Of a DNA stretch of 32,515 bases, positions 15,149 to 23,160 are shown piece by piece (position 1 is the stretch's first letter; each line of letters opens with the position of its first letter). The stretch comes from Deltaproteobacteria bacterium. GTDB taxonomy: Bacteria > Desulfobacterota > WTBG01 > CAIYCZ01 > CAIRTM01. A program made the position numbers and the translations under genes. The stretch spans positions 1 through 32,515 of the forward strand of contig VGSH01000024.1 of assembly GCA_016875025.1 (NCBI GenBank), written 5' to 3'. Below the pieces are notes generated by a model. It was not told the DNA's origin, ran no database searches, and was given only the letters and a program-made list of their open reading frames with translations.

Positions 15149-15985
15149 ATGAGAAAACTAACAGGCGGATTATTTTTTTGGGTAGTGGTTCTGTGTGCTT
15201 TTACTGCACAGGCAGCGGAGCCGGTGGATGTTTCCGGCGTAAGTTCCGAGCCGATGGCAATGACGATAGTGATTTGTTCGTCCAACAGCGATTGTGCAAC
15301 CGGCGCTGAATGCGTGAGTGCGAAGGTTTGCGTTGATGATATAACGTCTATGCCGACCAGTGCGTCGTGTACGACTGATGATGACTGCGACGTGGGCTCG
15401 TCGTGTCAGGAGACAAGCATTTGCGTGGATGATGGAGGATGCTTCAGCGATGCAGACTGCGCAGGAAATCCCGATGGCGAAATATGCAACCTAAGTACCG
15501 GGCAGTGTGTTGAGTGCCTTACAGACGATAACTGCACCGAAGGGTCTTTCTGTGAGCGCGGCATGTGCGTGCTTTTTGAGGACTGCGATTTGCGCATCAG
15601 GCCTACAAGGGTCAGAATAAGCGGCAGGAAAAATGCGTTTGTCGTAAGCATGCTGCGTATCAACGGCAATGAAAATTTTGCTCCAAGGGGCACACGGAAT
15701 GCCTGTACTATCGACAGTGACTGCGCAGCAGGAGAACGTTGCGCCGGGGGAAAATGCGAAATTGTCATCAATTTTGATATGAGTTTTGTAGGAGATCCCA
15801 ATTTTACACCATCATTTCCTCCTGGTCCTGATGATGCCAAAAAAATGATTAATGTGATAAACCCAGGGGGTACCGAGGTCAGGAGAAGGCTTCTGAAAAT
15901 TAGGATGCGTGCGGGGACTGAACTTGAGCCTGGGCCGGTTCCGCTGCGTATCGGCAAATGCCTCGGCGAGTTTGAGCTGCAGTAG
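15149..15985 (+). CDS. Secreted cysteine-rich repeat protein
   Basis: The 278-residue exported protein has a Sec signal peptide (residues 1-22, cleavage after AQA). At least five short repeats of the type D-x-DC-x2-4-G-x2-C-x4-7-C follow, for example SDCATGAEC, DDCDVGSSC, DADCAGNPDGEIC, DDNCTEGSFC and SDCAAGERC. Regular cysteine pairs imply disulfide-bonded modules like the Dickkopf-like Cys-rich repeats seen in surface proteins of environmental bacteria. Residues from about 150 to 185 and the C-terminal 80 are cysteine-poor, basic and beta-like. GGGAGGAAG lies just before ATG 15149, which decides the start over the longer frame from TTG 15068. The function is unknown; a surface or matrix role is an inference. 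Confidence 0.8.
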   Translation: MRKLTGGLFFWVVVLCAFTAQAAEPVDVSGVSSEPMAMTIVICSSNSDCATGAECVSAKVCVDDITSMPTSASCTTDDDCDVGSSCQETSICVDDGGCFSDADCAGNPDGEICNLSTGQCVECLTDDNCTEGSFCERGMCVLFEDCDLRIRPTRVRISGRKNAFVVSMLRINGNENFAPRGTRNACTIDSDCAAGERCAGGKCEIVINFDMSFVGDPNFTPSFPPGPDDAKKMINVINPGGTEVRRRLLKIRMRAGTELEPGPVPLRIGKCLGEFELQ

Positions 15986-16008
15986 GCTCTTTTTTTCAGT
16001 CCGGCAGA

Positions 16009-16051
16009 AACAACAAAGGCAGGGCCGTAAACCGGCTCTGCCTTTGTTGTT
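16009..16051 (+). terminator. Terminator of the cysteine-rich protein gene
   Basis: AACAACAAAGGCAG...GCCG pairs with CGGC...CTGCCTTTGTTGTT around a short TAAA loop; it is a very stable stem. GGTTTTGG follows, with only a short T-run. Confidence 0.75.
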
Positions 16052-16115
16052 GGTTTTGGGGCGTGAAAAGTTGATTTCCTGCAAAAACAAACCAGGGTTA
16101 ATCGCGCAATGTAAG

Positions 16116-16152
16116 AAAAAGGCACGTATGCTCATGATGCATACGTGCCTTA
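16116..16152 (-). terminator. Terminator of tRNA-Ala
   Basis: On the minus strand, a perfect 11-bp stem (GGCACGTATGC with GCATACGTGCC) and 7-nt loop is followed by TTTTT. It starts about 10 bp after the tRNA 3' end. Confidence 0.9.
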
Positions 16153-16159
16153 TATGTTA

Positions 16160-16235
16160 TGGTGGAGCTGAGGGGGATCGAACCCCTGGCCTCATGACTG
16201 CCAGTCATGCGCTCTCCCAGCTGAGCTACAACCCC
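16160..16235 (-). tRNA. tRNA-Ala (anticodon GGC)
   Basis: The 76-nt cloverleaf is complete, with encoded CCA. The acceptor GGGGTTG/CAGCTCC contains the G3-U70 pair, the alanine identity element. The D arm is GCTC/GAGC, the anticodon stem CATGA/TCATG with loop CTGGCAG (anticodon GGC), and the T arm AGGGG-TTCGATC-CCCCT. It has its own consensus promoter and terminator and is a single-gene transcript. Confidence 0.98.
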
Positions 16236-16263
16236 ACATGTGGATAGCCACTGAGAGTTTGAA

Positions 16264-16291
16264 ATAATACCAGAAAAACCCAATGTGTCAA
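16264..16291 (-). promoter_or_regulatory. tRNA-Ala promoter
   Basis: On the minus strand: TTGACA (16291-16286), 16-bp spacer, TATTAT (16269-16264). It is a strong match placed about 30 bp before the tRNA. Confidence 0.8.
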
Positions 16292-16609
16292 TCTATAAAT
16301 TGTCTATGCGCCATCTTAAAACTCAGGGGCCGTTTTGAGTTGTGTCCTTCGTACTCCATATTTGATTTTTTGAGTTTTTTTTGCTATGCTTCCGCCCGCC
16401 GCATGCAGGCAAGGCAATACTGTACGTTAAGTAAATCAGCTCGCTTGTTCATGGACCGAGCTTAACAGGCCGCCTTGTGAACGCGACTGCGGTACGCAGC
16501 ACGATGCACTGCGATAGATGCGCAGTGCCGACAGAAGCCCGGCCGGGAAGAGTTCTCAAGAACAAACGTCATTGCATCCCGGAGATAACACAAGTATATG
16601 AGGTGATGA
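16292..16609. other. Gene-free stretch upstream of the aminotransferase
   Basis: There is no credible gene. It contains the promoter at 16362-16390 and a hairpin GCACTGCG / CGCAGTGC (16506-16528, 7-nt loop) in the predicted leader. The leader of about 210 nt is unusually long, so regulation by RNA structure is possible but no known riboswitch or T-box element was recognised. Confidence 0.5.
16362..16390 (+). promoter_or_regulatory. Candidate promoter for the branched-chain aminotransferase
   Basis: TTGATT (16362-16367), a 17-bp T-rich spacer and TATGCT (16385-16390), on the strand of the downstream gene. Confidence 0.45.
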
Positions 16610-17683
16610 ATGAAAATAAGCATCGAAGCGATTCCTGCCACCGGGCTTAAGGGCGGGGTAGTGCCCGGTCAGACGTTTGATTTCGGCAAAGCATTTACCG
16701 ACCGCATGCTGACGATGAACTATTCCCCTGAAAAAGGGTGGCATGATGCCTGTATCAAAAAATTCGGCAATTTTTCGCTGTCACCCGCAACCATGTGCCT
16801 GCATTACGGCCAATTGATTTTTGAAGGGCTCAAGGCCTACCGCAGGCAGGACGGCCGTATCGGGCTGTTTCGGGCTCGCGATAATCTTCAGCGCATGAAT
16901 GCTTCGGCCGAGCGTATATGTATGCCGACAATTGATATTGAGGAAACCTGCGATGCCATGGTGCAGCTCATTGCGCTTGAAAAAAACTGGGTTCCTCATG
17001 ATGAAGGGGCCTCGCTCTATCTGCGGCCGACAATGATTGCCATGGATCCGTTGATACGGCTGAAGGCTTCGGCAACGTATCTGTTCTACATAATCTGTTC
17101 GCCCGTCGGGCATTATTACGCAAACGGCATGAAGCCGACCAGCATTATTGTTGAAGAACGCTATGTTCGGGCGGTGCGCGGGGGGGTCGGGTTTGCTAAA
17201 ACCGCCGCCAATTACGCAGCTTCTCTGCTGCCCGGCAAACTGGCTGAGGCGGCCGGCTATGATCAGGTGTTGTGGCTCGACGGTGTCAACCTTGAGTATG
17301 TCGAAGAGGTCGGCTCCATGAACATATTCTTCAAATACAAAGATCGACTGGTTACTTCGCAGCTTAACGGCTCCATACTGCCGGGCATTACCCGCGATTC
17401 CGTTATCACAATCGCGCGTTCCTGGGGCCTGCAGGTGGATGAGGAAAAAATCAGCATCCATCAGCTATGCGCCGATATTGAGGCCGGTAAAGTTGAAGAA
17501 ATTTTTGGTTCAGGTACTGCGGCGGTTATCGCATCGGTCGGCACACTGCGCTATAAAAATCGCGATTATATCGTGGGTGGCAGCGAACCCGGGGCCTTCA
17601 GCCTGAAGATGTATGACGAACTGACCGGCATTCAGTATGGCAGAATCGACGATCCCTTCGGCTGGACAAGTATCGTGGCATAG
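16610..17683 (+). CDS. ilvE: Branched-chain amino acid aminotransferase
   Basis: The PLP enzyme interconverts leucine, isoleucine and valine with their 2-oxo acids using glutamate/2-oxoglutarate. The 357 residues and motifs fit the BCAT group of fold type IV enzymes: LHYGQLIFEGLKAYR near 64-78, the PLP lysine in GVGFAKTAANYAASL (K197), DGVNLEYVEEVGSMNIFF and SILPGITRDSV. AGGTGATGA precedes ATG 16610. It is a single gene with a hairpin terminator just after the stop. No ilv or leu neighbours are present, so a general transaminase role cannot be refined. Confidence 0.95.
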   Translation: MKISIEAIPATGLKGGVVPGQTFDFGKAFTDRMLTMNYSPEKGWHDACIKKFGNFSLSPATMCLHYGQLIFEGLKAYRRQDGRIGLFRARDNLQRMNASAERICMPTIDIEETCDAMVQLIALEKNWVPHDEGASLYLRPTMIAMDPLIRLKASATYLFYIICSPVGHYYANGMKPTSIIVEERYVRAVRGGVGFAKTAANYAASLLPGKLAEAAGYDQVLWLDGVNLEYVEEVGSMNIFFKYKDRLVTSQLNGSILPGITRDSVITIARSWGLQVDEEKISIHQLCADIEAGKVEEIFGSGTAAVIASVGTLRYKNRDYIVGGSEPGAFSLKMYDELTGIQYGRIDDPFGWTSIVA

Positions 17684-17685
17684 CC

Positions 17686-17724
17686 GTCCTGCGGGGAAAG
17701 CCCCGACAGCCCGCAGGACTCTTT
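17686..17724 (+). terminator. Hairpin terminator after ilvE
   Basis: GTCCTGCGGG and CCCGCAGGAC make a perfect 10-bp stem enclosing GGGG/CCCC-type inner pairing. TCTTTA follows, so the U-tract is short. Confidence 0.65.
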
Positions 17725-17847
17725 ACACCATTTGCCAGCCACATTCCGATCAGACCGCCCTGCATCGCACGCAGCGTAATAAGTGACGAGAATACAGTTC
17801 AACACGGCTATAGCTGCCCGGGCAGTCCGACACATCGGAGATGCACC

Positions 17848-18450
17848 ATGCTAATGCGTATTTATGAGACTCACCCGCATCCCCGTATCATACAGAGGGC
17901 CGCAGAAGTTCTGCGCACAGGGGGACTTGTGGTCTATCCCACCGACACCATTTACGGTCTTGGCTGCGATCTGCATAATAAAAAAGCCCTTGAAAGGCTC
18001 TATCGCATGAAGGGCCTTGATGAGAAGAGCCCGCTGAGCTTTATTTCGCATGACCTGAGTCACGTTTCAGAATATGCCCAGGTTTCAAACCGTGCCTACC
18101 GATTGATTAACCGTTACCTGCCGGGGCCTTATACGTTTATTCTGCCTGCGACGCGCGAAGTCAATCGCTATATGCTCTACAAAAGAAAAAATATAGGATT
18201 TCGGGTGCCTGCCAGCAACGTGTGCCGCATGCTGAGCGAACAGCTCGGCAACCCCCTGATTTCCACCAGTGTTCCCCTGTGGCGCGAGCATTTTTTGAAT
18301 TCCGGCGAAGTCATTGACGAGTATTTCGGCCGGCAGATCGATCTGGTGCTTGACATCGGCGTGCTGATTTCAGAGCCGTCTACGATTGTAGATCTTTCCG
18401 GCGATGAGTACGCAATCACCCGCCAGGGCAAAGGGGAGATTCAGCTGTAG
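17848..18450 (+). CDS. YciO/YrdC/Sua5 family protein (threonylcarbamoyl-AMP synthase-like)
   Basis: The 200-residue product is one YrdC-type domain without the C-terminal Sua5 domain. The nucleotide/tRNA-related motif PTDTIYGLGCD is at 31-41, RMKGLDEKSPLSF near 52-64, GPYTFILPAT, IGFRVPAS, LISTSVP and EPSTIVDLSG follow. The wording of these motifs is closer to E. coli YciO than to TsaC/YrdC. TsaC makes threonylcarbamoyl-AMP for the t6A37 tRNA modification; the YciO branch is less well understood. GGAG lies 7 nt before ATG 17848. A second paralogue elsewhere would be expected if this is YciO. Confidence 0.9.
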   Translation: MLMRIYETHPHPRIIQRAAEVLRTGGLVVYPTDTIYGLGCDLHNKKALERLYRMKGLDEKSPLSFISHDLSHVSEYAQVSNRAYRLINRYLPGPYTFILPATREVNRYMLYKRKNIGFRVPASNVCRMLSEQLGNPLISTSVPLWREHFLNSGEVIDEYFGRQIDLVLDIGVLISEPSTIVDLSGDEYAITRQGKGEIQL

Positions 18451-18513
18451 TGCCTTTTAGCTGTGCGTTCTTGATTCGCAGGTGTGTGTTCGCAGCCGTC
18501 GTGCTGCGCCCTG

Positions 18514-20439
18514 TCATCTGTGTGGGCCAACGGAGGTTTCAAAACAGCCCTTCTGCCGGTTGTTGCCCGCTTTTTCGAGTCGGTGCCACTTGCGGCTGAT
18601 TATGTCTTTATTTGCGGATCCCGGTGCAAACTGGTTAAACAGTTGCATTTCACGAACGCTGACATAGAGCTGCTGACGGATGGCGCTCGTTCCACGCCCT
18701 TCCCATGCAGTTTTCGGAACCGTGCCGGTAAAGGCATATGCCTCAAAACAGGGCACACCCTCGATGGGATTTCCATCCGCTGCATTGGAGTTGAAATCCG
18801 GAGCGGGCTGCAGATCGCTCCAGAGGGCCAGACGCGCTTCATGCTCAAGCCCCTGCGCCTCACAATGAATTGAAAACTTTTGTCCAGCTGAATCCTGAAT
18901 CGGAGGGAAGCCGAAATAATGCCAATGGCTATCCCTGATATCGCTTAACGGCAGGGATATTCTGCAGACTTCTTTCTCTGCCGGGTCATGCTGCACAAGC
19001 CGGAATATCAAGGCGCCGGTTTGAGTTGCACAGGTTTTTGAAAAAAGAATACGTATTCCGCAGAGGTTGTTCTCAGCAACCTTAAATACATACGTAAACG
19101 GTTGTTCCTCGGTAATGTGCTTGCTTATGCAGTTGAAATCGGACTGTGAAGCAATACGGCGCAGGCGCGGTTCTTGAACCGCAGGTAAAAACACCGAAAA
19201 GAGTGCCAGCACACACAACGTGACCATCAAGGAAATCAACGCCACGGCAGCAGTTTTTTTTTGCCTGTTACCGAATAAGCTCAAGCATCCGCCAGCGACC
19301 AGAGCAGCAACCGCTATAATTACTGTGTAGAGATATTTCCCCTGTGGCGCGTAGTAGGTATAGTTGAGCAGTGCAAAAACGGCAGTTGCGCCCATGAATG
19401 CCGTGATGAGTACAAGTGCGGGAACAAGGGAATGCCGGGAGTATTCCTTTCGAATGACTGCGTTTATTAAGCCGCACATCCCGAAAACAATGATGAGTGC
19501 ATACAGCAGGAGATATGGCAAGGGAAGTGCAATCTGGTGAGCGCCGAAATAGCCGAAAAAAGAAATAAAAGTTGTAGAGGCGATTTCCGAGAGATACTCG
19601 AGCGAAATCGGAGTTGTGCGGTTAAACCAGGGTTGTGATGTCTGAAGTGCGCTTAATGTTTTCCAATTTAGAGCATACCACCATCCGGATATCCCCGCAG
19701 CAGCACCAAAGACCAAGGTCAGGTCGCGTATAATGCGCAGGAAGGTTCGTTTGTGAGCAAACACAATAACAAGCATGCCCAAAGGCACAAGAAAAACAGT
19801 TGATGTTTTTGTGAGCAGGCTCAATCCCAGTATGCAGCCAATCAGCACTGCACCTCCGGGACCTGAAGCGCGACGGCAATAAAGCAGCAGCATGAGCAGA
19901 CAAAGTGACGTCAGGGCCGCTGCAGGAATTTCATTTGATATACCTGTAGCAACATGCAGCAACTGGGGATTGGCTGCTATGAAAAAAGCACCCACGGCAG
20001 CGGGAAGCACTGTTTGTGGGAACAGCATACGCAGGGCGGCATATGCTGAGACAATAATTATTACGCCCGACAGCAGGGTGAAAAAACGGAGCCGGTAAAC
20101 AGCGGATAAAAAATACCTGTCTTCTGTTCCGCCGCTGACTAAGGCATAGCCGGGTCCGTCATGAATGCGAACGATGTTTTTAACGCACCCGGATGCATGG
20201 TTAAAGAAAAGAGATCCCACACTATAGTAGAGCGGAGGATGAAAGGCCATGATGACCGGTTCTTTTGTGGTGCTGATGGCAGGCCGGGGGATTGCGTTGT
20301 TGCGTGCTATGTACTGGCAATAGGCAACATGCAGCTCTTCGTCGGGTGGAATCCACAGCGGTGTCTGTATGCACAGCAGGGACCCAAATACGAGATACGT
20401 TACAACCGCCGTGGCAACCGGCGCGTATCTGGCAAACAT
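18514..20439 (-). CDS. GT-C type membrane glycosyltransferase (GT39/DUF2142-like)
   Basis: The 641-residue polytopic protein starts with a membrane helix followed by IPPDEELHVAYCQYIA. This is the acidic first-loop motif typical of lipid-phosphate-sugar-dependent GT-C transferases, where the Asp/Glu act in catalysis. FHPPLYYSVGSLFF, another family feature, comes soon after. About ten more helices run to residue 430. The last 200 residues are a soluble, beta-rich domain (HWHYFGFPPIQDS, FSIHCEAQG), probably periplasmic and carbohydrate-binding. ATG 20439 is preferred to TTG 20448. It is the last gene of the glycan operon and probably adds a sugar from an undecaprenyl-phosphate donor, perhaps one made by the neighbouring GT2. 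Confidence 0.83.
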   Translation of the reverse strand: MFARYAPVATAVVTYLVFGSLLCIQTPLWIPPDEELHVAYCQYIARNNAIPRPAISTTKEPVIMAFHPPLYYSVGSLFFNHASGCVKNIVRIHDGPGYALVSGGTEDRYFLSAVYRLRFFTLLSGVIIIVSAYAALRMLFPQTVLPAAVGAFFIAANPQLLHVATGISNEIPAAALTSLCLLMLLLYCRRASGPGGAVLIGCILGLSLLTKTSTVFLVPLGMLVIVFAHKRTFLRIIRDLTLVFGAAAGISGWWYALNWKTLSALQTSQPWFNRTTPISLEYLSEIASTTFISFFGYFGAHQIALPLPYLLLYALIIVFGMCGLINAVIRKEYSRHSLVPALVLITAFMGATAVFALLNYTYYAPQGKYLYTVIIAVAALVAGGCLSLFGNRQKKTAAVALISLMVTLCVLALFSVFLPAVQEPRLRRIASQSDFNCISKHITEEQPFTYVFKVAENNLCGIRILFSKTCATQTGALIFRLVQHDPAEKEVCRISLPLSDIRDSHWHYFGFPPIQDSAGQKFSIHCEAQGLEHEARLALWSDLQPAPDFNSNAADGNPIEGVPCFEAYAFTGTVPKTAWEGRGTSAIRQQLYVSVREMQLFNQFAPGSANKDIISRKWHRLEKAGNNRQKGCFETSVGPHR

Positions 20440-20496
20440 CAGGTGCAACCCCGTAAACAGTCAGGCGTGATACAGGTTTGAGAGCAGCGCGCCTGT

Positions 20497-21252
20497 TCAG
20501 GAATTATAGGCTTTTTGGAAAAGTTTTTTTGCGTAGTTCGTTCGGATGCCATTTTTATAGAGTCCGTAAGCGCACGCTGCCTTCAGGGTTTGATACCCGT
20601 AGAGAACCGATTTTGAAAACGTTACCGAGCTTGCTTCGGCAAAATATTTCGTCGGCACCTCGACATTCATCACCCGGAAGCCGTGCATGAGCACCTGCAC
20701 GTTAAACTGCGGGTCGAACTCGAAATTATTCTTGTTCTCACGGTAGTTAATGGTCTGCAAAACTTCACGGGTAAAGGCTTTATATCCGGTGGCATAGTCG
20801 GAAAGTTTTTGCCCAAAAAGAATATTCTGTATTCCCGTTAAAAGAGTATTTCCCAGCTGCTTGTAGCGCGGCATGCGTCCCTGATGCCAGTTGACTCTGC
20901 TGCCCAACACCATGTCGCAGCGTCCTTCGGCAATTGGGGCGATAACCTGCGGCAGCCTGGACGGATCGTACTGGTTATCGCCATGCAGAAGCACGGCGAT
21001 GTCGATGTCGCCTTTTTGGAGCATTATATCAAATCCGCGGGCTGTGTTGGCGCCGGCACCCTTGTTTTTTTCATGCGAGAACGTGTCTATGCCCAGGAAG
21101 AGACCTATTTCGCGGGTGCGGTCCGTGCTGCCGTCATCGCAGATAATTACGTAATCAACAATGTCCCTGGGCACCAGTTTGACGGTATCCTCAAGAGTAC
21201 GCTCAGCATTGTAGGCTATAATAATTGCACCGATGCGTTTACCGAGCAGCAT
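20497..21252 (-). CDS. Family 2 glycosyltransferase (dolichol/polyprenyl-phosphate sugar synthase-like)
   Basis: The 251-residue GT-A enzyme has IIIAYNAERTLEDTV at the N-terminus, nucleotide-binding CDDGSTD at 38-44, the metal motif region HGDNQYDP at 90-97, and GSRVNWHQGRMPRYKQLGN. Its short length and motif set resemble the DPM1/GtrB group that transfers a sugar from a nucleotide to polyprenyl phosphate. No C-terminal membrane helices are present, so it is the DPM1-like soluble form. AGGGAGAAAAAC precedes ATG 21252. Pairing with the GT-C enzyme immediately downstream supports a donor-plus-transferase scheme; the sugar is unknown. Confidence 0.9.
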   Translation of the reverse strand: MLLGKRIGAIIIAYNAERTLEDTVKLVPRDIVDYVIICDDGSTDRTREIGLFLGIDTFSHEKNKGAGANTARGFDIMLQKGDIDIAVLLHGDNQYDPSRLPQVIAPIAEGRCDMVLGSRVNWHQGRMPRYKQLGNTLLTGIQNILFGQKLSDYATGYKAFTREVLQTINYRENKNNFEFDPQFNVQVLMHGFRVMNVEVPTKYFAEASSVTFSKSVLYGYQTLKAACAYGLYKNGIRTNYAKKLFQKAYNS

Positions 21253-21335
21253 GTTTTTCTCCCTGCGGGTTCCCGCGCGCAATCGGTAGACCTAAGGTGC
21301 CATGGCGGGTCCCACAATTTGGGTAGGGAACCTGT

Positions 21336-22004
21336 TCAGGGCTTGCGCCAGTCAATATAGGCTGCGCAACCGATCATGCCGATTTGTGCGCCGGGAAACA
21401 GCCGCGTATAAAAATTCTTAAAGTCCTCAAAGTGGTATCTTTTTTCGCTCTTAATCCGGGCAATATCGCTTTTTACGTGCTGAAAACGTTTCGGTGTGAA
21501 AAAAAACAGCAGCCGGGGAATCAGGGTGATCATGCGCACAACGCCAATACGCCTGGTCGCGTCAAGCAGGATAAAGAAACTGCCGGAAAGCTTCCAGTAA
21601 TCTTCAAGGCAGTCGACTGCGATCAGCCGGCCGCCGGGCTTCAGGCGTGCATGGATGCCTTCAGCGGCTTTGTCCATATTCAGGTGATGAAAACAAAAGC
21701 GCGAGTAAACAGCATCATAGGAACCTTCGAATTCAGATAGTTTTTCGGCGTCATGCACGAAAAAACGTATATTAGCATCGCTGCATAACGTCAGAGCAGC
21801 TTCAATTTCAGATGGTGTTATGTCGATACCGGTTACCGAGCGGACCCGCTGAGCGGCTTTTGCATCAAACACTCCCCGGCCGCAGCCTATATCCAGTACA
21901 TCACCGTCTGCGGGCAGCCGATCCAGAACAAAGTCATCGGCAAAAATAACGGTTTGCTCTGTTACGCCCCAGTCGGCTATTCTGATCAGGTGTTTTTCTG
22001 CCAT
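21336..22004 (-). CDS. Class I SAM-dependent methyltransferase
   Basis: The 222-residue product carries the SAM-binding motif I VLDIGCGRG at 36-44 and acidic motif II VTGIDITPSEI. The post-I strand FFVHDAEKL, motif IV SYDAVYSRFCFHHL and motif V RLKPGGRLIAVD follow. The C-terminal half carries a hydrophobic basic region (LIPRLLFFFTPKRF) that may touch the membrane or a lipid substrate. The substrate is unknown; in this operon it probably methylates a sugar or lipid-linked intermediate. The ribosome binding site is weak. Confidence 0.88.
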   Translation of the reverse strand: MAEKHLIRIADWGVTEQTVIFADDFVLDRLPADGDVLDIGCGRGVFDAKAAQRVRSVTGIDITPSEIEAALTLCSDANIRFFVHDAEKLSEFEGSYDAVYSRFCFHHLNMDKAAEGIHARLKPGGRLIAVDCLEDYWKLSGSFFILLDATRRIGVVRMITLIPRLLFFFTPKRFQHVKSDIARIKSEKRYHFEDFKNFYTRLFPGAQIGMIGCAAYIDWRKP

Positions 22005-22020
22005 TGCGCCCGCCGGGTTC

Positions 22021-23139
22021 TTATGCGAAAAATTTTTTAATCAATGCTGCAATGATGCGCGCCTGTGAAGCGCGCATCCCGTGATACAGCGGTATACTTA
22101 ACATTTCCTGCGCCATCCGTTCGGTTACCGGCAGCGACGCGCCGGAGTGCTCAAAAAATGGCTGCAGGTGGCAGGGGAAATAGCGCAGGCCGGCATGCAC
22201 GCCGTTGGCGACAAGAAAATGTATCAGGTTGTCGCGATCCTGCGGCGCAACACGGATGATATACATAAACGGCACGATGGCCCCGTAGTCGCGCTTGAAC
22301 AGTTTGATATCCGGTTGTGCCTGCAGCAAATCATCATACAACAGCGCCAGTTTTTTCCTTTTTTCAGCAAAGGCTGCAAACTGCTGCAGCTGCGCAAGCC
22401 CGATCGCTGCATTAATATTGCTCATGTGGTAGCGAAATCCGTGCTGGACGACGCGGCGGTCTTCCACCTTTTTTTTGGAAAAGCTTTGCCATGTGCTTCG
22501 GACAATGCCCAGCATTTTTTGCGAGCGCATGCTCTCAGCGATTGAAGCGTTTTTGACGAGAATCGCGCCGCCTTCTCCGCAGGTCAGGTTTTTGATGGGA
22601 TCAAAGCTGAAGCAGGTGGCATCCTCACCGGTGCATACGCCGATTATTTTGCCGTTAATCCGTGAGCCGAAGGAATGAGATGCATCCCGGATAATTTTGA
22701 TATCGGAGCGGCCGATAGCCCGCCGGATGGCTCGCACATCGCAGGGAAGCCCGGCAAAATCAGTCGGCATGACAGAGCGGGTTTTTGACGTCAGATGTTT
22801 CCTGATTTTTTCAGGGGCAACATTCAGCGTGTTTTCATCTATATCGCAAAACACCGGGCGTGCCCCGCACATCAAAACCGCCTGCGGATCACTGACAAAA
22901 GTCATGGACGGCAGAATCACTTCGTCTCCCGGCCCTACACCCAGGGCGTGCAGGGCCAGGTGCAGCGCGGATGTGCCGGTGTTGACGGCAACAACATGCC
23001 GTGCACCGGTGAATTCGCTCAGCGCTTTTTCGAATGATTCTGTAACGTGCCCTTCGCCGAGCCATCCGCTTTTAAAAACCGCTTTAATCTGCTTGATCTC
23101 TGCAGACCCCGTAGAAGGCCGCGCCATCGGTATCGTCAT
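22021..23139 (-). CDS. DegT/DnrJ/EryC1/StrS family aminotransferase
   Basis: The 372-residue PLP enzyme is typical of nucleotide-sugar aminotransferases. Motifs are the GWLGEGHVTESFE start, NTGTSALHLALHALG, GDEVILPSMTFVSDPQAV, the cofactor-contacting RDASHSFGS, and the PLP lysine K183 in SFDPIKNLTCGEGG. The C-terminus has RYFPCHLQPFFEHSGASLPVTER and a Met/Tyr-rich end (SIPLYHGM). It transfers an amino group to a keto-sugar nucleotide to make an amino sugar for surface glycans. The operon context with glycosyltransferases supports this. Confidence 0.93.
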   Translation of the reverse strand: MTIPMARPSTGSAEIKQIKAVFKSGWLGEGHVTESFEKALSEFTGARHVVAVNTGTSALHLALHALGVGPGDEVILPSMTFVSDPQAVLMCGARPVFCDIDENTLNVAPEKIRKHLTSKTRSVMPTDFAGLPCDVRAIRRAIGRSDIKIIRDASHSFGSRINGKIIGVCTGEDATCFSFDPIKNLTCGEGGAILVKNASIAESMRSQKMLGIVRSTWQSFSKKKVEDRRVVQHGFRYHMSNINAAIGLAQLQQFAAFAEKRKKLALLYDDLLQAQPDIKLFKRDYGAIVPFMYIIRVAPQDRDNLIHFLVANGVHAGLRYFPCHLQPFFEHSGASLPVTERMAQEMLSIPLYHGMRASQARIIAALIKKFFA

Positions 23140-23160
23140 GATGTGAATCCCCGGGTTAAA

